Source: UBA5009 sp038043185 (GTDB lineage: Bacteria; Bdellovibrionota; Bdellovibrionia; Bdellovibrionales; Bdellovibrionaceae). Taken from it: a stretch of DNA of 64,000 bases. Location of the stretch: positions 1-64,000 of the forward strand of contig JBBTCO010000002.1 of NCBI GenBank assembly GCA_038043185.1, given 5' to 3'. The position numbers and the translations under genes are program-made. Below are positions 16,895-26,831 of the stretch, one piece after another (the first letter of the stretch is position 1; each line of letters starts with the position of its first letter). Below the pieces are notes generated by a model. That model had not been told where the DNA came from. It saw only the letters and a program-made list of their open reading frames with translations, and did not search any database.

Positions 16895-19612
16895 ATGGCT
16901 AAGCCTCTGAGTTGTTTCATTGTCACAATTCAGAACGAGACAGGGGTCGACTATAAAATCGTGGATGAGAGATCATTCACGATTGGTCGTTCATTAGAAG
17001 CCACTGTGGCCTTAAGTGATGCAAACATCAGTCGTGTTCATATTATGGTTGTTTCCAAACATGATCGCGTGTGGATCGAGGACCAGGACTCGGCCAATGG
17101 AACTTTTATTAACGGTGAAAAAATTCCACCCCGAAAATTAACTGCCGTTAATCCAGCGGATAAAGTCAAACTGGGAACTTCGACTATCGAGTTCAGTTTT
17201 AATATGCTTGAAAAGTATTTTAAAAAAGATGATCTGATGGAGAGTGGCCTCCCCAAGCAGGAAAAAGAATCCTTAATGGCTCTAGTGCATGGAGCCCATG
17301 CCGAAGCCCAACGTTTAGTTAAATTAGGGCAAGAACATAATGAAAAGCTAATTCAAAAATCTGAAGCCAGAGCGCAAACAATTGAACGTGAAGCTCTTGT
17401 CAAACGCGATGAAATCATTCGAGCGGCCCGGGATCAAGGGGAGCAAATCGTCCAAGAGTGTAAGAAAAAAGGGGCCCAAGTTATTTTTGAGGCTGAACAA
17501 AATGCTCGACAATCGGTTGAAGAAATTCACACCACAGCTGAAGAAACTCGTGAAAATGCAGATCAGTACTTCTTGGCTCAGACCTCAACGGCTCAGTTGA
17601 AGGCCGATGAGATCATCAGCAAACACACTCAAATGGGAAAAGATATTCTTCAAGATGCCATGGATAAAGCTTTGGTCGAAGCTGAAGAGTTAGAAAAGGA
17701 ATACTTAAAAAAAGCAAAAGTTCAATTCGAAGCTGAATCCCATGCGCTTTTAGAGAAAATGAAAGAAAAATCCTTGTTCGAACACGATCAAATTATTACT
17801 CAAGCCCGAGTTGAAGTTGACAAAGTTTTGGCAAGAAAAAAAGAAATTGAACATCACATTGATGAATTGCACAAAAAGAAAAAAGGCATTGAATTTGAAT
17901 TGAAAGAGTACGGCGATTCAATCGCTGGCGAAAAAGAAAAACTCTTGCGTGAAAGAGAAACTTCTATCCTTAAAGAAACCGAAGAGATTCTTGAAGAACT
18001 AGAAAAACAAAATCGTAAGTATGAAGAGATACGTCAGGACTTTGTGCGTGAAACTGCTGAAAAAAAGGAATCACAAGCCAAAGAAATTTTTCGTGCCATT
18101 AAATTTAAAAAGGACGAGCTTGCGCAACTGACCAAAGAAACGAATGAATTATCAAATCGTCTCGAGCAACGACGAAAAGTATTTGAAGAAGAAATGTCTC
18201 TGCAAAAAGAAAAAATTGAAAAAGAAGCTTCAAAACTTTACAACGAAAGGCAGCAGGAAATTGAATTGCTTACTCAGCAAAAGCTCAAGGAAATTGAAAT
18301 TGCAAAAAGAGAAAAAGAAGAAGAAGCTCAACTCTTTGTGCAGACCAAACGTCTTGAGTACGAGAAGCATAAAAATCAAGCTGAAACTATGATTGAGCAA
18401 CTCTTGTTAGAAAAAAATAAATTGACCGAGGAAACAACCGCGCAACGTAAGGAACTTGAATCCATTGTGAATAAACATCACGAATCAGAAAACAGAGTGC
18501 GTGTTTTAGAGCCTCAGTTTTTAAAGATGAAGTCAGAAATGCAAAGCTTCGAGAACCGTTCAGAATCTTTAAAAATTCTTGTTAAAGATTTAGAAAACAA
18601 AAAAGGGCATTTTGCATTGCAAGCGCAGGAGCTTCAAGAGAAAATTTTTAATCTTAAAAAAGACTATGAATCGCAAACCGCCGAGTATAAATCTAAATTA
18701 GATCAAGAATACAATCGACTTCAGCGCGAGCAAGAAGATCAACTCGATCGGTTGAGACATGACGAAACAAAACGTGCAAAAATTGTAAAAGAAGAATTAA
18801 TTGAAAGCTTATTTCGCGAAAAAGATAAGATTTCTAAAGAGATATTTAATGCGGTAGAAATAGAAGTCGTTAAAGCGATTAAGCCGGTGGATTGGTCCAC
18901 CGTTTCACAAAGAGTGAAAGAAAAAATATTTCAGACTTTGGAAGATCGCACGATTAGCATCTCTGCAGAAAATAACAGTGATGGCTCGGAAGCTGTTTCT
19001 ATGCCGAAGAAAAAAAGAGCGGAAAGAATTTCTTATTTATCTCAGGGGCTTTTGGCAGGAATGCTTTGTCTGTATCTAGGGCAATCTGCTTATCATAAGT
19101 TTCAAGAAGATAGCAATCCCATGAAAACGGCAGCAGAGGAAGATGCAAAAATGCGTGCCGAAGATTTGGAACGTCGCAAGTTCAATCCACCGCAGACGGA
19201 TGAGCTTAGGGAAACTTATGTCGATTCTGTAATTTACACGCAAGATTTTGTGCAAAAATATTTAGATGAAGAATTTCAGCGGAAATGGTTAAGAGCAGCA
19301 ACAAATTATCTACTTAAGCAATGGCGCATTGAAGAAGAAAAAACAATTGGCATACTTTCTGCGGTAAACAGTCTTATTAAAACACTTGAGGAAAAGAAAC
19401 AAATTATCCATCCCGATTTTATTGATGATGGCGTTGCCAAAATGAACACATTAGAAGCTGAAAGCGTAGAAAAATTAAAAGAGATGCTAGGCTCTGATGT
19501 TAAATTCCAAGCCTTTAGGCGTTATGAAAAAAGATTCTATACAAAAGAAAACTCAGGACGCGTTCCAGCAACGACGCACGATGATCATTCAGATTCCGCA
19601 GGCGAAAAATAA
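16895..19612 (+). CDS. FHA-domain coiled-coil membrane protein
   Basis: This 905-residue protein opens with an FHA phosphothreonine-binding domain (residues ~10-102). All key positions are present: G31-R32-S33, S46-R47-x-H49 and N68-G69-T70-F71-I72-N73-G74. Residues ~125-650 are continuous coiled coil; the first part resembles stalk-type helices of DivIVA or F-ATPase b type. One membrane helix at ~712-732 (S-Q-G-L-L-A-G-M-L-C-L-Y-L) is followed by a ~170-residue C-terminal domain. No signal peptide is seen, so the FHA head and coil should be cytoplasmic and the C-terminus periplasmic. It is the third gene of the motor-like operon. Confidence 0.8.
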   Translation: MAKPLSCFIVTIQNETGVDYKIVDERSFTIGRSLEATVALSDANISRVHIMVVSKHDRVWIEDQDSANGTFINGEKIPPRKLTAVNPADKVKLGTSTIEFSFNMLEKYFKKDDLMESGLPKQEKESLMALVHGAHAEAQRLVKLGQEHNEKLIQKSEARAQTIEREALVKRDEIIRAARDQGEQIVQECKKKGAQVIFEAEQNARQSVEEIHTTAEETRENADQYFLAQTSTAQLKADEIISKHTQMGKDILQDAMDKALVEAEELEKEYLKKAKVQFEAESHALLEKMKEKSLFEHDQIITQARVEVDKVLARKKEIEHHIDELHKKKKGIEFELKEYGDSIAGEKEKLLRERETSILKETEEILEELEKQNRKYEEIRQDFVRETAEKKESQAKEIFRAIKFKKDELAQLTKETNELSNRLEQRRKVFEEEMSLQKEKIEKEASKLYNERQQEIELLTQQKLKEIEIAKREKEEEAQLFVQTKRLEYEKHKNQAETMIEQLLLEKNKLTEETTAQRKELESIVNKHHESENRVRVLEPQFLKMKSEMQSFENRSESLKILVKDLENKKGHFALQAQELQEKIFNLKKDYESQTAEYKSKLDQEYNRLQREQEDQLDRLRHDETKRAKIVKEELIESLFREKDKISKEIFNAVEIEVVKAIKPVDWSTVSQRVKEKIFQTLEDRTISISAENNSDGSEAVSMPKKKRAERISYLSQGLLAGMLCLYLGQSAYHKFQEDSNPMKTAAEEDAKMRAEDLERRKFNPPQTDELRETYVDSVIYTQDFVQKYLDEEFQRKWLRAATNYLLKQWRIEEEKTIGILSAVNSLIKTLEEKKQIIHPDFIDDGVAKMNTLEAESVEKLKEMLGSDVKFQAFRRYEKRFYTKENSGRVPATTHDDHSDSAGEK

Positions 19613-19689
19613 CTTAAGACCGTCTTGACGGACAATAAAGACAACTCATCTTTATCCTAATGGAGTCCTTGATTCCAATGGAGGATGAA

Positions 19690-22056
19690 ATGTCGTACCC
19701 AACAGGTGCAATCGCAGTTTTGCCTTTAAAAAATGCCGTACTTTATCCTGGAATAACCCAAGTTGTGCGGGTGGGTAGGGAAAAGAGCGTAAAGGCTTTG
19801 CATCAGGCATTTGAACAGCAAAATTGGATTCTTGTTTTTGCCCAAAAAGATTCTCAAAAATCGATTGGATCCATTCACGATTTATACAGCACGGGTGTGC
19901 TTGCAAAAATTGAAAATGTTCGCGGCTCGGCAGAGGCAGGTTATCAAATCACACTTCGCGGAAGCAAAAAAGTTGTGGTAAAAAATGTTATTAATCCCAA
20001 GGGTTTTTTTGAAGCTCATTACGAAACATTGGAAGACATTGTGGACGTGGATGCAAGCACACAGAAAGTTTTACTTGGAAGTATAAAAGATCTTTCAAAA
20101 GAAATTCTGAAGCTTATCCCAGCCGACACGGAGGCCCTGGCGGAGGGCATCAATTCGGTCGAGGATTTATCTTCATTGATTTACATTTGTGCGACCCACG
20201 CTGATTTTCCTATGAAAGACAAACAATTCATTCTTGATACATTAGGATTAAAAGATCGTGCTTTTTATTTACTTAATCTGTTGCAAGAACTCAAAAATAA
20301 TCTCCAGGTGCAAACTGAAATACGAGAAAAACTTTCTTCTAAATTTGGACAGTCCCACAGGCAACAAATTTTGCGTGAACAACTTAAAGCGATCAAAGAA
20401 GAACTGGATGACAGCGAGACTTCTTTAGTTGAAGAATACAGAAAAAAAATTACGGATGCTAAAATGCCAAAAGAGGCGCTGGAATTAGCCAACGTCCAAG
20501 TGGACCGACTTGGTGATATTAACAATGCATCGCCAGAATATCAGGTGATACGCAGTCATCTTGATCTGATGGTGGCCTTGCCGTGGAGCAAATCGTCTCC
20601 AGAAAATGAAATTGATTTGGATAAGGCTCGTCAAGTTTTAGAAGAGGATCATGAAGGTCTTCACAAAATTAAGACTCGAATTTTGCAGCATTTGGCTGTG
20701 TTAAAACTAAAAAAAGATAAAAAAGGATCGATCCTTTTATTTGTGGGTCCTCCGGGTGTGGGCAAAACATCTTTGGGACAAAGTATTGCTAAAGTCCTTG
20801 GAAAAAAATACATTCGCGTCAGCGTGGGTGGAATTCGCGATGATGCGGAAATCCGCGGCCATCGTCGCACTTATATCGGTTCAATGTGTGGTCGTATAAT
20901 CAGTGGCCTTAAAAAAGCTGGTGAAAATAATCCCGTTTTTGTACTCGATGAAATTGACAAACTATCACGAAGTTTTGGCGGTGATCCCGCCAGTGCTTTA
21001 CTGGAAGTTATGGATCCAGAACAAAATAATAGCTTTTTAGATCATTATCTTGATGTGGGATTTGATTTATCAAAAGTATTTTTTATAGCGACTGCGAATT
21101 CTTTAGATGGAATTCCCGGGCCACTTTTAGATCGCATGGAAGTTATTGAGGTTTCTGGATACACTCGGGCTGAAAAATTATCCATTGCTAAGAATCATCT
21201 GGTGCCAAAAGAACTTGATGAACATGGTTTAACAACAGGCGATTTGCAAATTCCTAACGAGGTTTTAGACAAAGTAATTTCCAGCTATACCCGAGAAGCT
21301 GGTGTCCGAGAATTGCAGCGAAAAATTGCAACTCTTTGTCGGGCTTTCTCGGAAAAAGTCATTAAAGCCATCGTAAAACCAATTGTCGTCAGCCTAGATG
21401 ATCTAGACGAGACCTTGGGACAAGAACGATTCTATAATGAGGTTACTGAAAAAGCAGTCATACCCGGAGTTGTCACGGGACTAGCGTGGACGCCAGTCGG
21501 GGGTGATATTCTTTTTGTTGAGTCAGCTTTAATGCCTGGTCAGGGAAAACTATTGATCACGGGGCAATTGGGCGATGTTATGAAAGAATCTGCTCAGATC
21601 GCCTTAACCTTAATTAAATCGCGTTTGCCTCTGTTTGGTCCTCATATTGATTTCTCGAAGCATGACATCCATATTCATGTGCCAGCAGGAGCTATTCCTA
21701 AAGATGGGCCATCCGCAGGTGTAACAATGTTATCTTCGATGGCCTCCTTATTTATTAAGAAAGGCGTAAATCCACAGTTGGCAATGACCGGCGAAATCAC
21801 TTTAAGAGGTTCGGTCACACCTGTTGGTGGGATCAAAGAAAAGGTATTGGCAGCGCATCGTGCTGGCGTGAAAGAAGTTATTCTGCCTCGTCGCAATGAA
21901 AATGATCTCAAAGAGATTCCCAACGAAATTAAATCAGAACTGAAGTTTCATTTTGTCGATGACATTCAAAGTGTATTGAAAATTGCTTTAGGTATAGATG
22001 GGCTGCATCCTATTGGCTTTGTAAGCCCGATTGCCGCTGAGCAACAGTTTAGATGA
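19690..22056 (+). CDS. lon: ATP-dependent Lon protease
   Basis: The ATG at 19690 has a strong GGAGG five bases upstream, so it is preferred over the codon at 19660. The 788-residue protein has the full Lon plan: N-terminal substrate domain (A-V-L-P-L-K-N), AAA+ module with Walker A GPPGVGKT (~residue 352) and Walker B P-V-F-V-L-D-E-I-D-K, and a C-terminal Ser-Lys protease with P-K-D-G-P-S-A-G-V-T (Ser ~674) and G-G-I-K-E-K-V-L (Lys ~717). Length matches the family (~780). It follows the FHA gene by 77 bp and may serve general protein quality control or turn over motor parts. Confidence 0.95.
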   Translation: MSYPTGAIAVLPLKNAVLYPGITQVVRVGREKSVKALHQAFEQQNWILVFAQKDSQKSIGSIHDLYSTGVLAKIENVRGSAEAGYQITLRGSKKVVVKNVINPKGFFEAHYETLEDIVDVDASTQKVLLGSIKDLSKEILKLIPADTEALAEGINSVEDLSSLIYICATHADFPMKDKQFILDTLGLKDRAFYLLNLLQELKNNLQVQTEIREKLSSKFGQSHRQQILREQLKAIKEELDDSETSLVEEYRKKITDAKMPKEALELANVQVDRLGDINNASPEYQVIRSHLDLMVALPWSKSSPENEIDLDKARQVLEEDHEGLHKIKTRILQHLAVLKLKKDKKGSILLFVGPPGVGKTSLGQSIAKVLGKKYIRVSVGGIRDDAEIRGHRRTYIGSMCGRIISGLKKAGENNPVFVLDEIDKLSRSFGGDPASALLEVMDPEQNNSFLDHYLDVGFDLSKVFFIATANSLDGIPGPLLDRMEVIEVSGYTRAEKLSIAKNHLVPKELDEHGLTTGDLQIPNEVLDKVISSYTREAGVRELQRKIATLCRAFSEKVIKAIVKPIVVSLDDLDETLGQERFYNEVTEKAVIPGVVTGLAWTPVGGDILFVESALMPGQGKLLITGQLGDVMKESAQIALTLIKSRLPLFGPHIDFSKHDIHIHVPAGAIPKDGPSAGVTMLSSMASLFIKKGVNPQLAMTGEITLRGSVTPVGGIKEKVLAAHRAGVKEVILPRRNENDLKEIPNEIKSELKFHFVDDIQSVLKIALGIDGLHPIGFVSPIAAEQQFR

Positions 22057-22136
22057 TCGCCTATTGCGGTGACTGCTCCGTTGACACAGGTTTGTGACTT
22101 AAGTAGCCTTCCTTAAGATTTAAAAAAGGGGGAAAT

Positions 22137-22583
22137 TTGAAATTTCTAGTTAGTTTTTTAATTACTATTTTTGCAAGTGCTCAAGTGATGGCCGAAAAGG
22201 ATTGTCCTGATTATGACTATAAAGAATTGGGTTGGATTATTCATAATTCCAGCGAATTTGAGACTATCCTTAATGACACACAAAAAATGACAGTTGATGG
22301 AGTTCTGAATTCCTCAATGGTCGAAGATATTGATGGCATAATGATGACTCAGAATAGTTCGATCGAGCCATTTCTTTATGTAAAGGTAAATACGTGGGAT
22401 GTCTTATCAACAAGCCAAGATCTGATGTATGGTGATATCGCCATTTTTAGTGATTTAGTTCATCCAGAAAATGCATTAGAAGTTCGTTGGTTTGATGGAA
22501 AAAACAAACATATCGTGTTTAATGATCGATATATGTATTGCATCAGCACGAAACAACCACATTCCGCAAACACAATTTATTAG
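22137..22583 (+). CDS. Secreted protein, unknown
   Basis: This 148-residue protein starts at TTG with AAGGGGGA just upstream and has a signal peptide (A-Q-V-M-A). The mature part is acidic with two Cys near its ends, possibly a disulfide. No family is recognised. Confidence 0.6.
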   Translation: MKFLVSFLITIFASAQVMAEKDCPDYDYKELGWIIHNSSEFETILNDTQKMTVDGVLNSSMVEDIDGIMMTQNSSIEPFLYVKVNTWDVLSTSQDLMYGDIAIFSDLVHPENALEVRWFDGKNKHIVFNDRYMYCISTKQPHSANTIY

Positions 22584-22593
22584 TCTTTAAGAG

Positions 22594-22612
22594 GTCTCAT
22601 AAATAATGAGAC
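22594..22612. terminator. Hairpin between convergent genes
   Basis: GTCTCAT and ATGAGAC form a 7-bp stem with a 5-base AT-rich loop in the 35-bp gap between two convergent genes. T-rich tracts flank it loosely, so it could act as a weak bidirectional terminator. A perfect T-run is missing. Confidence 0.4.
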
Positions 22613-22618
22613 TTGCTT

Positions 22619-23032
22619 CTAGTCTTTAGCGCCGTTTGCAATCCAAATTTTAATTGCATTGATTTCTTTAGAGGTGAGCGGTCTGTGCCCTGGTTCAGCT
22701 GGGGGCATTCGCCTGTTATCAGTTCGTGTAATAGCAATTATTAAGCCTGACTCATCTTGTGTGTTTCCCGGAAGAACTAAATCACGTGGAGAGTCTAATA
22801 GGGATTGTTTGTCTAATAAAACTCGCTGGCCAGGCTTTTCTGGCGAATGACAAATATTGCAGTGACGAACGAAGATGCGCTCATAAATTGAATCAAAGGT
22901 CGGCACCTTGTTTTCAAAAAAGACATTGCTATCGTCAGTCGCTCGCTCAATGTCTCTGGAGCTAATATAGTTACAGGCGCTTATTGCCATGCCTGTAACT
23001 AGAATTAATAAGTAATTAAGGAACGATTTCAT
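22619..23032 (-). CDS. Mono-heme c-type lipoprotein
   Basis: The start at 23032 (M-K-S-F-L-N) gives a clean lipoprotein signal ending in I-S-A-C; the longer frame runs further into the upstream gene. The protein is 137 residues with one heme motif CNICH, a distal M-P-P-A-E-P-G loop and an I-K-I-W-I helix. It overlaps the end of the upstream gene by 17 bp, so translation is likely coupled. It is the last gene of a five-gene secreted-protein operon. Confidence 0.75.
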   Translation of the reverse strand: MKSFLNYLLILVTGMAISACNYISSRDIERATDDSNVFFENKVPTFDSIYERIFVRHCNICHSPEKPGQRVLLDKQSLLDSPRDLVLPGNTQDESGLIIAITRTDNRRMPPAEPGHRPLTSKEINAIKIWIANGAKD

Positions 23033-23597
23033 AAGAAATAAATTTTGCGTCAAGACCAACATAGATATTCAAAGTTTGGGCTTGGCTAGAAGTTTTTACT
23101 TTTACGACAGCTACAGTTTTTCCACCAACAGTTGCTTTGCTCAATGAACTTTGAGTCATTGCAAGAAAATAGGGCTCAACTTGTTTGTTGGCTGTATTTT
23201 CAAGAACGAAGTGCATGCCAGTTTCAAGCAAAGTCAAAGAGTCTGCTCCGGTCCATAATGGATCAACACCAGAAGCTCCACCCTCAATTAATTTAAAGGC
23301 GATAAATTTTACCTTCGCATCGAAAGTCATCTCCATTTGAAGAGGAGCACCTGCTGCGGGTGCAGTTTGTGAAATCAAGGCTTTATAGGCAACCGGAGCT
23401 GCATTCGCAACGGCAGTAACTTCAACTTTTTCCAGTCGAAGCATGTAGCTAGCATCGATTTTTTTAAGTGTAACTAAACGCTCAATTCGGTGTGTAGCTA
23501 ATTCAGCAACTTTACCGGTAGTTATTCTTGGGTCTTCAGCAGAAAGCGCTAAGCTTGAAAAGGCCATTATTGAAAGGCTTAATAGGACGGTTTTCAT
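23016..23597 (-). CDS. Secreted protein, unknown
   Basis: This 193-residue protein has a signal peptide (L-A-L-S-A-E-D) and an AGGAG site six bases before the ATG. The mature part is beta-rich and lacks Cys. It may be a periplasmic binding or chaperone-type protein, but no family is recognised. It is fourth in the operon that starts near 26726. Confidence 0.6.
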   Translation of the reverse strand: MKTVLLSLSIMAFSSLALSAEDPRITTGKVAELATHRIERLVTLKKIDASYMLRLEKVEVTAVANAAPVAYKALISQTAPAAGAPLQMEMTFDAKVKFIAFKLIEGGASGVDPLWTGADSLTLLETGMHFVLENTANKQVEPYFLAMTQSSLSKATVGGKTVAVVKVKTSSQAQTLNIYVGLDAKFISYEIVP

Positions 23598-23615
23598 GTT
23601 AACTCCTGTGGTCGA

Positions 23616-24521
23616 TCACTCGCAATTATTTGCTCGGAAAGCCGTAGGATCTATAGCCATAGAGGCTAACCGACTGGCTTCGGATCGAAGGTTTACTGCT
23701 TCAACCTTAGGGGAAGTTAGTAAATCAGAGACAATATCGTGCAACATGTGATTATTGTCAAAAGCTGCCGGTATACCAGGAAACATTTTCGCAAAAGTGG
23801 GGGCCTCAGTTGCGGTCTCGGGCATCATATCGAATTCAGCCGAGTCTGGTAGATTGCTGATAAGATTTTTAAATTCATCTATTGTCATTTTTACAGCAGC
23901 ATCACGTGCCAGCAGCGAAGGTTTAAGAAGAGCTTCATACAGTTTAATTTGAAAATAATGATAACTCCAGATCAGTAAATTTAGACTTGGAAACTGCATC
24001 CGAAAGGCTTTTGAAAAATAATGTCCATCCATAAAGGCCATCGATTTACAAATAGGAGTTATAGCGATGGCTTTATTTGCCAAATAGATCGCATAAATTT
24101 CCTTCACTCTTCTGGTCATGTTGTCACCGCGAGATTGCGATGTTGCAAGAACATCAAGAACAAACTGATGAAGCATGTGGGACCAATCAAAAACTGTAAC
24201 TGTTTTTGTGAAGGTGTAATAGTAATTAGGTGCTATATCTGATTCGTCTACTTTGACTTCCGGTGGATTTTTTAAAATTAAAAAAATTTCAGCAAGCGTT
24301 TCTTTTTCAAATTTTTCAGGATCAGTGATTTTTCCACGATTTTTAAGAATCTTTTCATAAACGAGGGCATGGCCGTAATCAAAGGCGAATAAAAGTCTTT
24401 GAGCTTCGGGATAAATTTCGCTAAACCGATAGGCTTCTACGGGAAGGGGATTCCAGATAACTTCAGCAAATGAAATTTGAGCGAAAAATAAAAAAAAGGA
24501 AACTAAAAAAGATTTTCTCAT
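23616..24521 (-). CDS. Secreted helical protein, unknown
   Basis: This 301-residue protein has a signal peptide (I-S-F-A-E-V) and a mostly helical mature part with repeated N-H-M-L-H-D/S-H-M-L-H-Q motifs (two copies ~155 residues apart) that suggest a duplicated domain. Its ATG overlaps the stop of the upstream gene by 4 bp (ATGA), showing coupling. His-rich repeats could bind metal (inference). Confidence 0.6.
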   Translation of the reverse strand: MRKSFLVSFFLFFAQISFAEVIWNPLPVEAYRFSEIYPEAQRLLFAFDYGHALVYEKILKNRGKITDPEKFEKETLAEIFLILKNPPEVKVDESDIAPNYYYTFTKTVTVFDWSHMLHQFVLDVLATSQSRGDNMTRRVKEIYAIYLANKAIAITPICKSMAFMDGHYFSKAFRMQFPSLNLLIWSYHYFQIKLYEALLKPSLLARDAAVKMTIDEFKNLISNLPDSAEFDMMPETATEAPTFAKMFPGIPAAFDNNHMLHDIVSDLLTSPKVEAVNLRSEASRLASMAIDPTAFRANNCE

Positions 24522-26125
24522 AAGCCGACCTCGAGATTTTTATAATACCCGGTCAGAGTCAAACGATTGAGCTTAGATTCACTGGCAAGAAATTGAATCT
24601 GACTGCTTACAATATTTGATTTAAGTTTAATAACGTCTTCAGAGTTGGAAACAATTTCCAGTAAAACTTCAGTTGAAGCGCTGCCCTCTAAGATAACTTT
24701 TTGTGCTAAAAGTTTTTTCAACGCCAGCGCATTTTTAAGATACAAGGCTGATGTTTTGTAAGTTTGAACCGCGTTGTTTCGTTCAGACATAGTGTCAGCA
24801 CATTTCTTTTGCATAAAAGAAGCGATCTCTTTGCGTTTGATCTTCAACTCATTTTCGTAAGATTCACCAATACGAATCGAACTTGGCGTTCCCGAGCTCA
24901 GAACTCCATCAGAGCTGGGATCTAAATAAAGATAGCGTCGTACTTCGGTCTGGTGTTTGCTGGCTTTGATCATAAAATCAATGGCCGATATTTCTAGGGA
25001 TTCAGTAAGGACAGTCTGAAAACAAGAATCAGGACTTAGTGCTTCGGCATGAGTCAGATCAATAGGGTTAAGGGGGGCAAGCATCAGAGGTTTTACAATC
25101 GGAAAGGCCACCGCTTGAGCTAAGAAAGTATTTTCTGTGCTAAGAAAAGTATCGATCTGCCCTTTATCCAAAGAAAGAGTTCCAACTTTCATTGAAAATA
25201 AAAGTGAAGTTCCTTGAGGAAGATCACCAACAAGTTCTTTCGTTTCTAAATTTTTTTGAATTTGTTTAAGCCATTCTAACTCTTGGCCAATGAATTGGGC
25301 GACCTGGATGTTGCGCAAATGAAGGTAGCTAAGGGTTTCAACCGCATTCATTTCGTTGCCGCGAAGAGCTGCGTAAGATTTAATTTCTGCTCGATGAAGT
25401 TCTTTTGATTCTTTGAATTTAAACCAATTGGAAGGAAATAAAAAAGGCATAAAGTTGCCAATCGACTCAACAAATGAAAGTGGTCCCTCCACTATAAAAC
25501 CCAAAACATCTTTCAGATTAAGATGAGTAGATAGATTTCCAAGGGCAACAGCGACTCCCATTTTAGCGCGGTAGACTTCCTGAGCCTTTTGCCTGACCGT
25601 GTAGTTCATAAATTTTGCACGGCCAACAAGGTCATCGGTAGAGTAGGTGGTGCTTGCGTTAAAAGTATTGGTGTTATAGGTGCCAAGATCATCCGTTTTT
25701 TTAACATTCAAGCTAAGAATATTTTGTGATTCATCAATTTGTTCTAAGGAAATCTCAACGATGTTTTTATTTAGGCAAATTCGAATTTTTTCTTCAGCTG
25801 ATTTTCCTAAATAGCAGGGCAGTGTTTTTTCAATTTTAAATGAACGAGTTTGATCTTTCCAAATGAGTTTAATCTGATTCTTATCATTGATAGAAAATTT
25901 TAGAACTTCGGGCGTGGCTGAGCCCCTTAATTCATTGATAGTGACGTCCATTTGCTGTTGATCATCGACGGTTTTTTGTTTGACGAACAAAACAATGTTT
26001 TGTTGATCTTTGTCCGAGCCAGAAAAAAGGACTCCTAAATATTGCCCTTTATATTCGGCGACGTCTTCGCATCCGGTTAAAAATAAGGCCGCTCCAAATA
26101 AAAGATTCGTCAAAAAAAATTTCAT
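24518..26125 (-). CDS. Lipoprotein, unknown
   Basis: This 535-residue lipoprotein has the lipobox L-T-G-C. The first ~150 mature residues are beta-rich (G-Q-Y-L-G-V-L-F-S-G opening) and the rest is helical with long amphipathic stretches. It follows the preceding secreted-protein gene by 7 bp and overlaps the next by 4 bp. No family is recognised. Confidence 0.65.
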   Translation of the reverse strand: MKFFLTNLLFGAALFLTGCEDVAEYKGQYLGVLFSGSDKDQQNIVLFVKQKTVDDQQQMDVTINELRGSATPEVLKFSINDKNQIKLIWKDQTRSFKIEKTLPCYLGKSAEEKIRICLNKNIVEISLEQIDESQNILSLNVKKTDDLGTYNTNTFNASTTYSTDDLVGRAKFMNYTVRQKAQEVYRAKMGVAVALGNLSTHLNLKDVLGFIVEGPLSFVESIGNFMPFLFPSNWFKFKESKELHRAEIKSYAALRGNEMNAVETLSYLHLRNIQVAQFIGQELEWLKQIQKNLETKELVGDLPQGTSLLFSMKVGTLSLDKGQIDTFLSTENTFLAQAVAFPIVKPLMLAPLNPIDLTHAEALSPDSCFQTVLTESLEISAIDFMIKASKHQTEVRRYLYLDPSSDGVLSSGTPSSIRIGESYENELKIKRKEIASFMQKKCADTMSERNNAVQTYKTSALYLKNALALKKLLAQKVILEGSASTEVLLEIVSNSEDVIKLKSNIVSSQIQFLASESKLNRLTLTGYYKNLEVGL

Positions 26126-26132
26126 TTCTCTC

Positions 26133-26726
26133 CTATTGGCTTAAAAATGCATTGTATTCATTCCAACGCAAACGAAGATGAATGTCGATGGGTAGCATTA
26201 TCGTCGGATCCTTAATCTTATAATATATATAGGTATCCCAAGTTTCCTTTTTTCCGCCATTAGCTGGCCAACCAGGATTCATCGGTCCTGTGCAGGTGTA
26301 ATCGCCTACAACCAAATAGACCTCCATCAAGAATTTTGGGAATAAGGGAGAAAGATTTGGAATTGTACGATTATCCAAGCCACGAACAAAAACACAGGTG
26401 ATAGGTAGTTTTTCAGTACCTATGGACAAGGAAGATTCATCAGTTGTATAGATTCGGTCCCAAAAATTAATGGAATATTCATTCGTCGAATTATCGAGAC
26501 GAATGGGGCTAAACAAAGGCAGATCATAAATTGGCGAACCCAGGGTAAAAGTATAGCTAAAATTAAATTTTTCACCATTAGGCAAAAGCACCTGAAAGCT
26601 CGAATTAGGGCGAATTTGTGTTGATAACTCTCTGTAAGTATCAAGATTTTCAGCGCCAACTGGTAAAGGGACGGATGACGCAAGTACGGAAATAATCCCT
26701 GCTAAAAAAAGTGACAACTTCTTCAT
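26133..26726 (-). CDS. Secreted protein, unknown
   Basis: The start at 26726 has AGAGGGG upstream and yields a 197-residue protein with a signal peptide (P-V-G-A-E). The longer frame adds a basic leader without a ribosome site. The mature part is beta-rich with two Cys. It appears to be the first gene of the operon running to 22619. Confidence 0.6.
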   Translation of the reverse strand: MKKLSLFLAGIISVLASSVPLPVGAENLDTYRELSTQIRPNSSFQVLLPNGEKFNFSYTFTLGSPIYDLPLFSPIRLDNSTNEYSINFWDRIYTTDESSLSIGTEKLPITCVFVRGLDNRTIPNLSPLFPKFLMEVYLVVGDYTCTGPMNPGWPANGGKKETWDTYIYYKIKDPTIMLPIDIHLRLRWNEYNAFLSQ

Positions 26727-26831
26727 AGAACCCCTCTTGGGATTCTTTGCTGAAAAGAATTTGAATGCAAATTTAAAATGAGTCATACGGCGCGGCAATA
26801 TAAGTTGCCTGTCGGGAATATCGCCCCGGCG

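Noticed and set aside
14220..19612. Zorya anti-phage system
   Set aside because: MotA/MotB-like genes are present, but the neighbouring genes are an FHA coiled-coil protein and Lon, not ZorC/ZorD or ZorE, and the channel lacks the long tail of ZorA.
16895..19612. Type VI secretion FHA protein
   Set aside because: No other T6SS gene is present, and the long coil plus late membrane helix does not match TagH/Fha.
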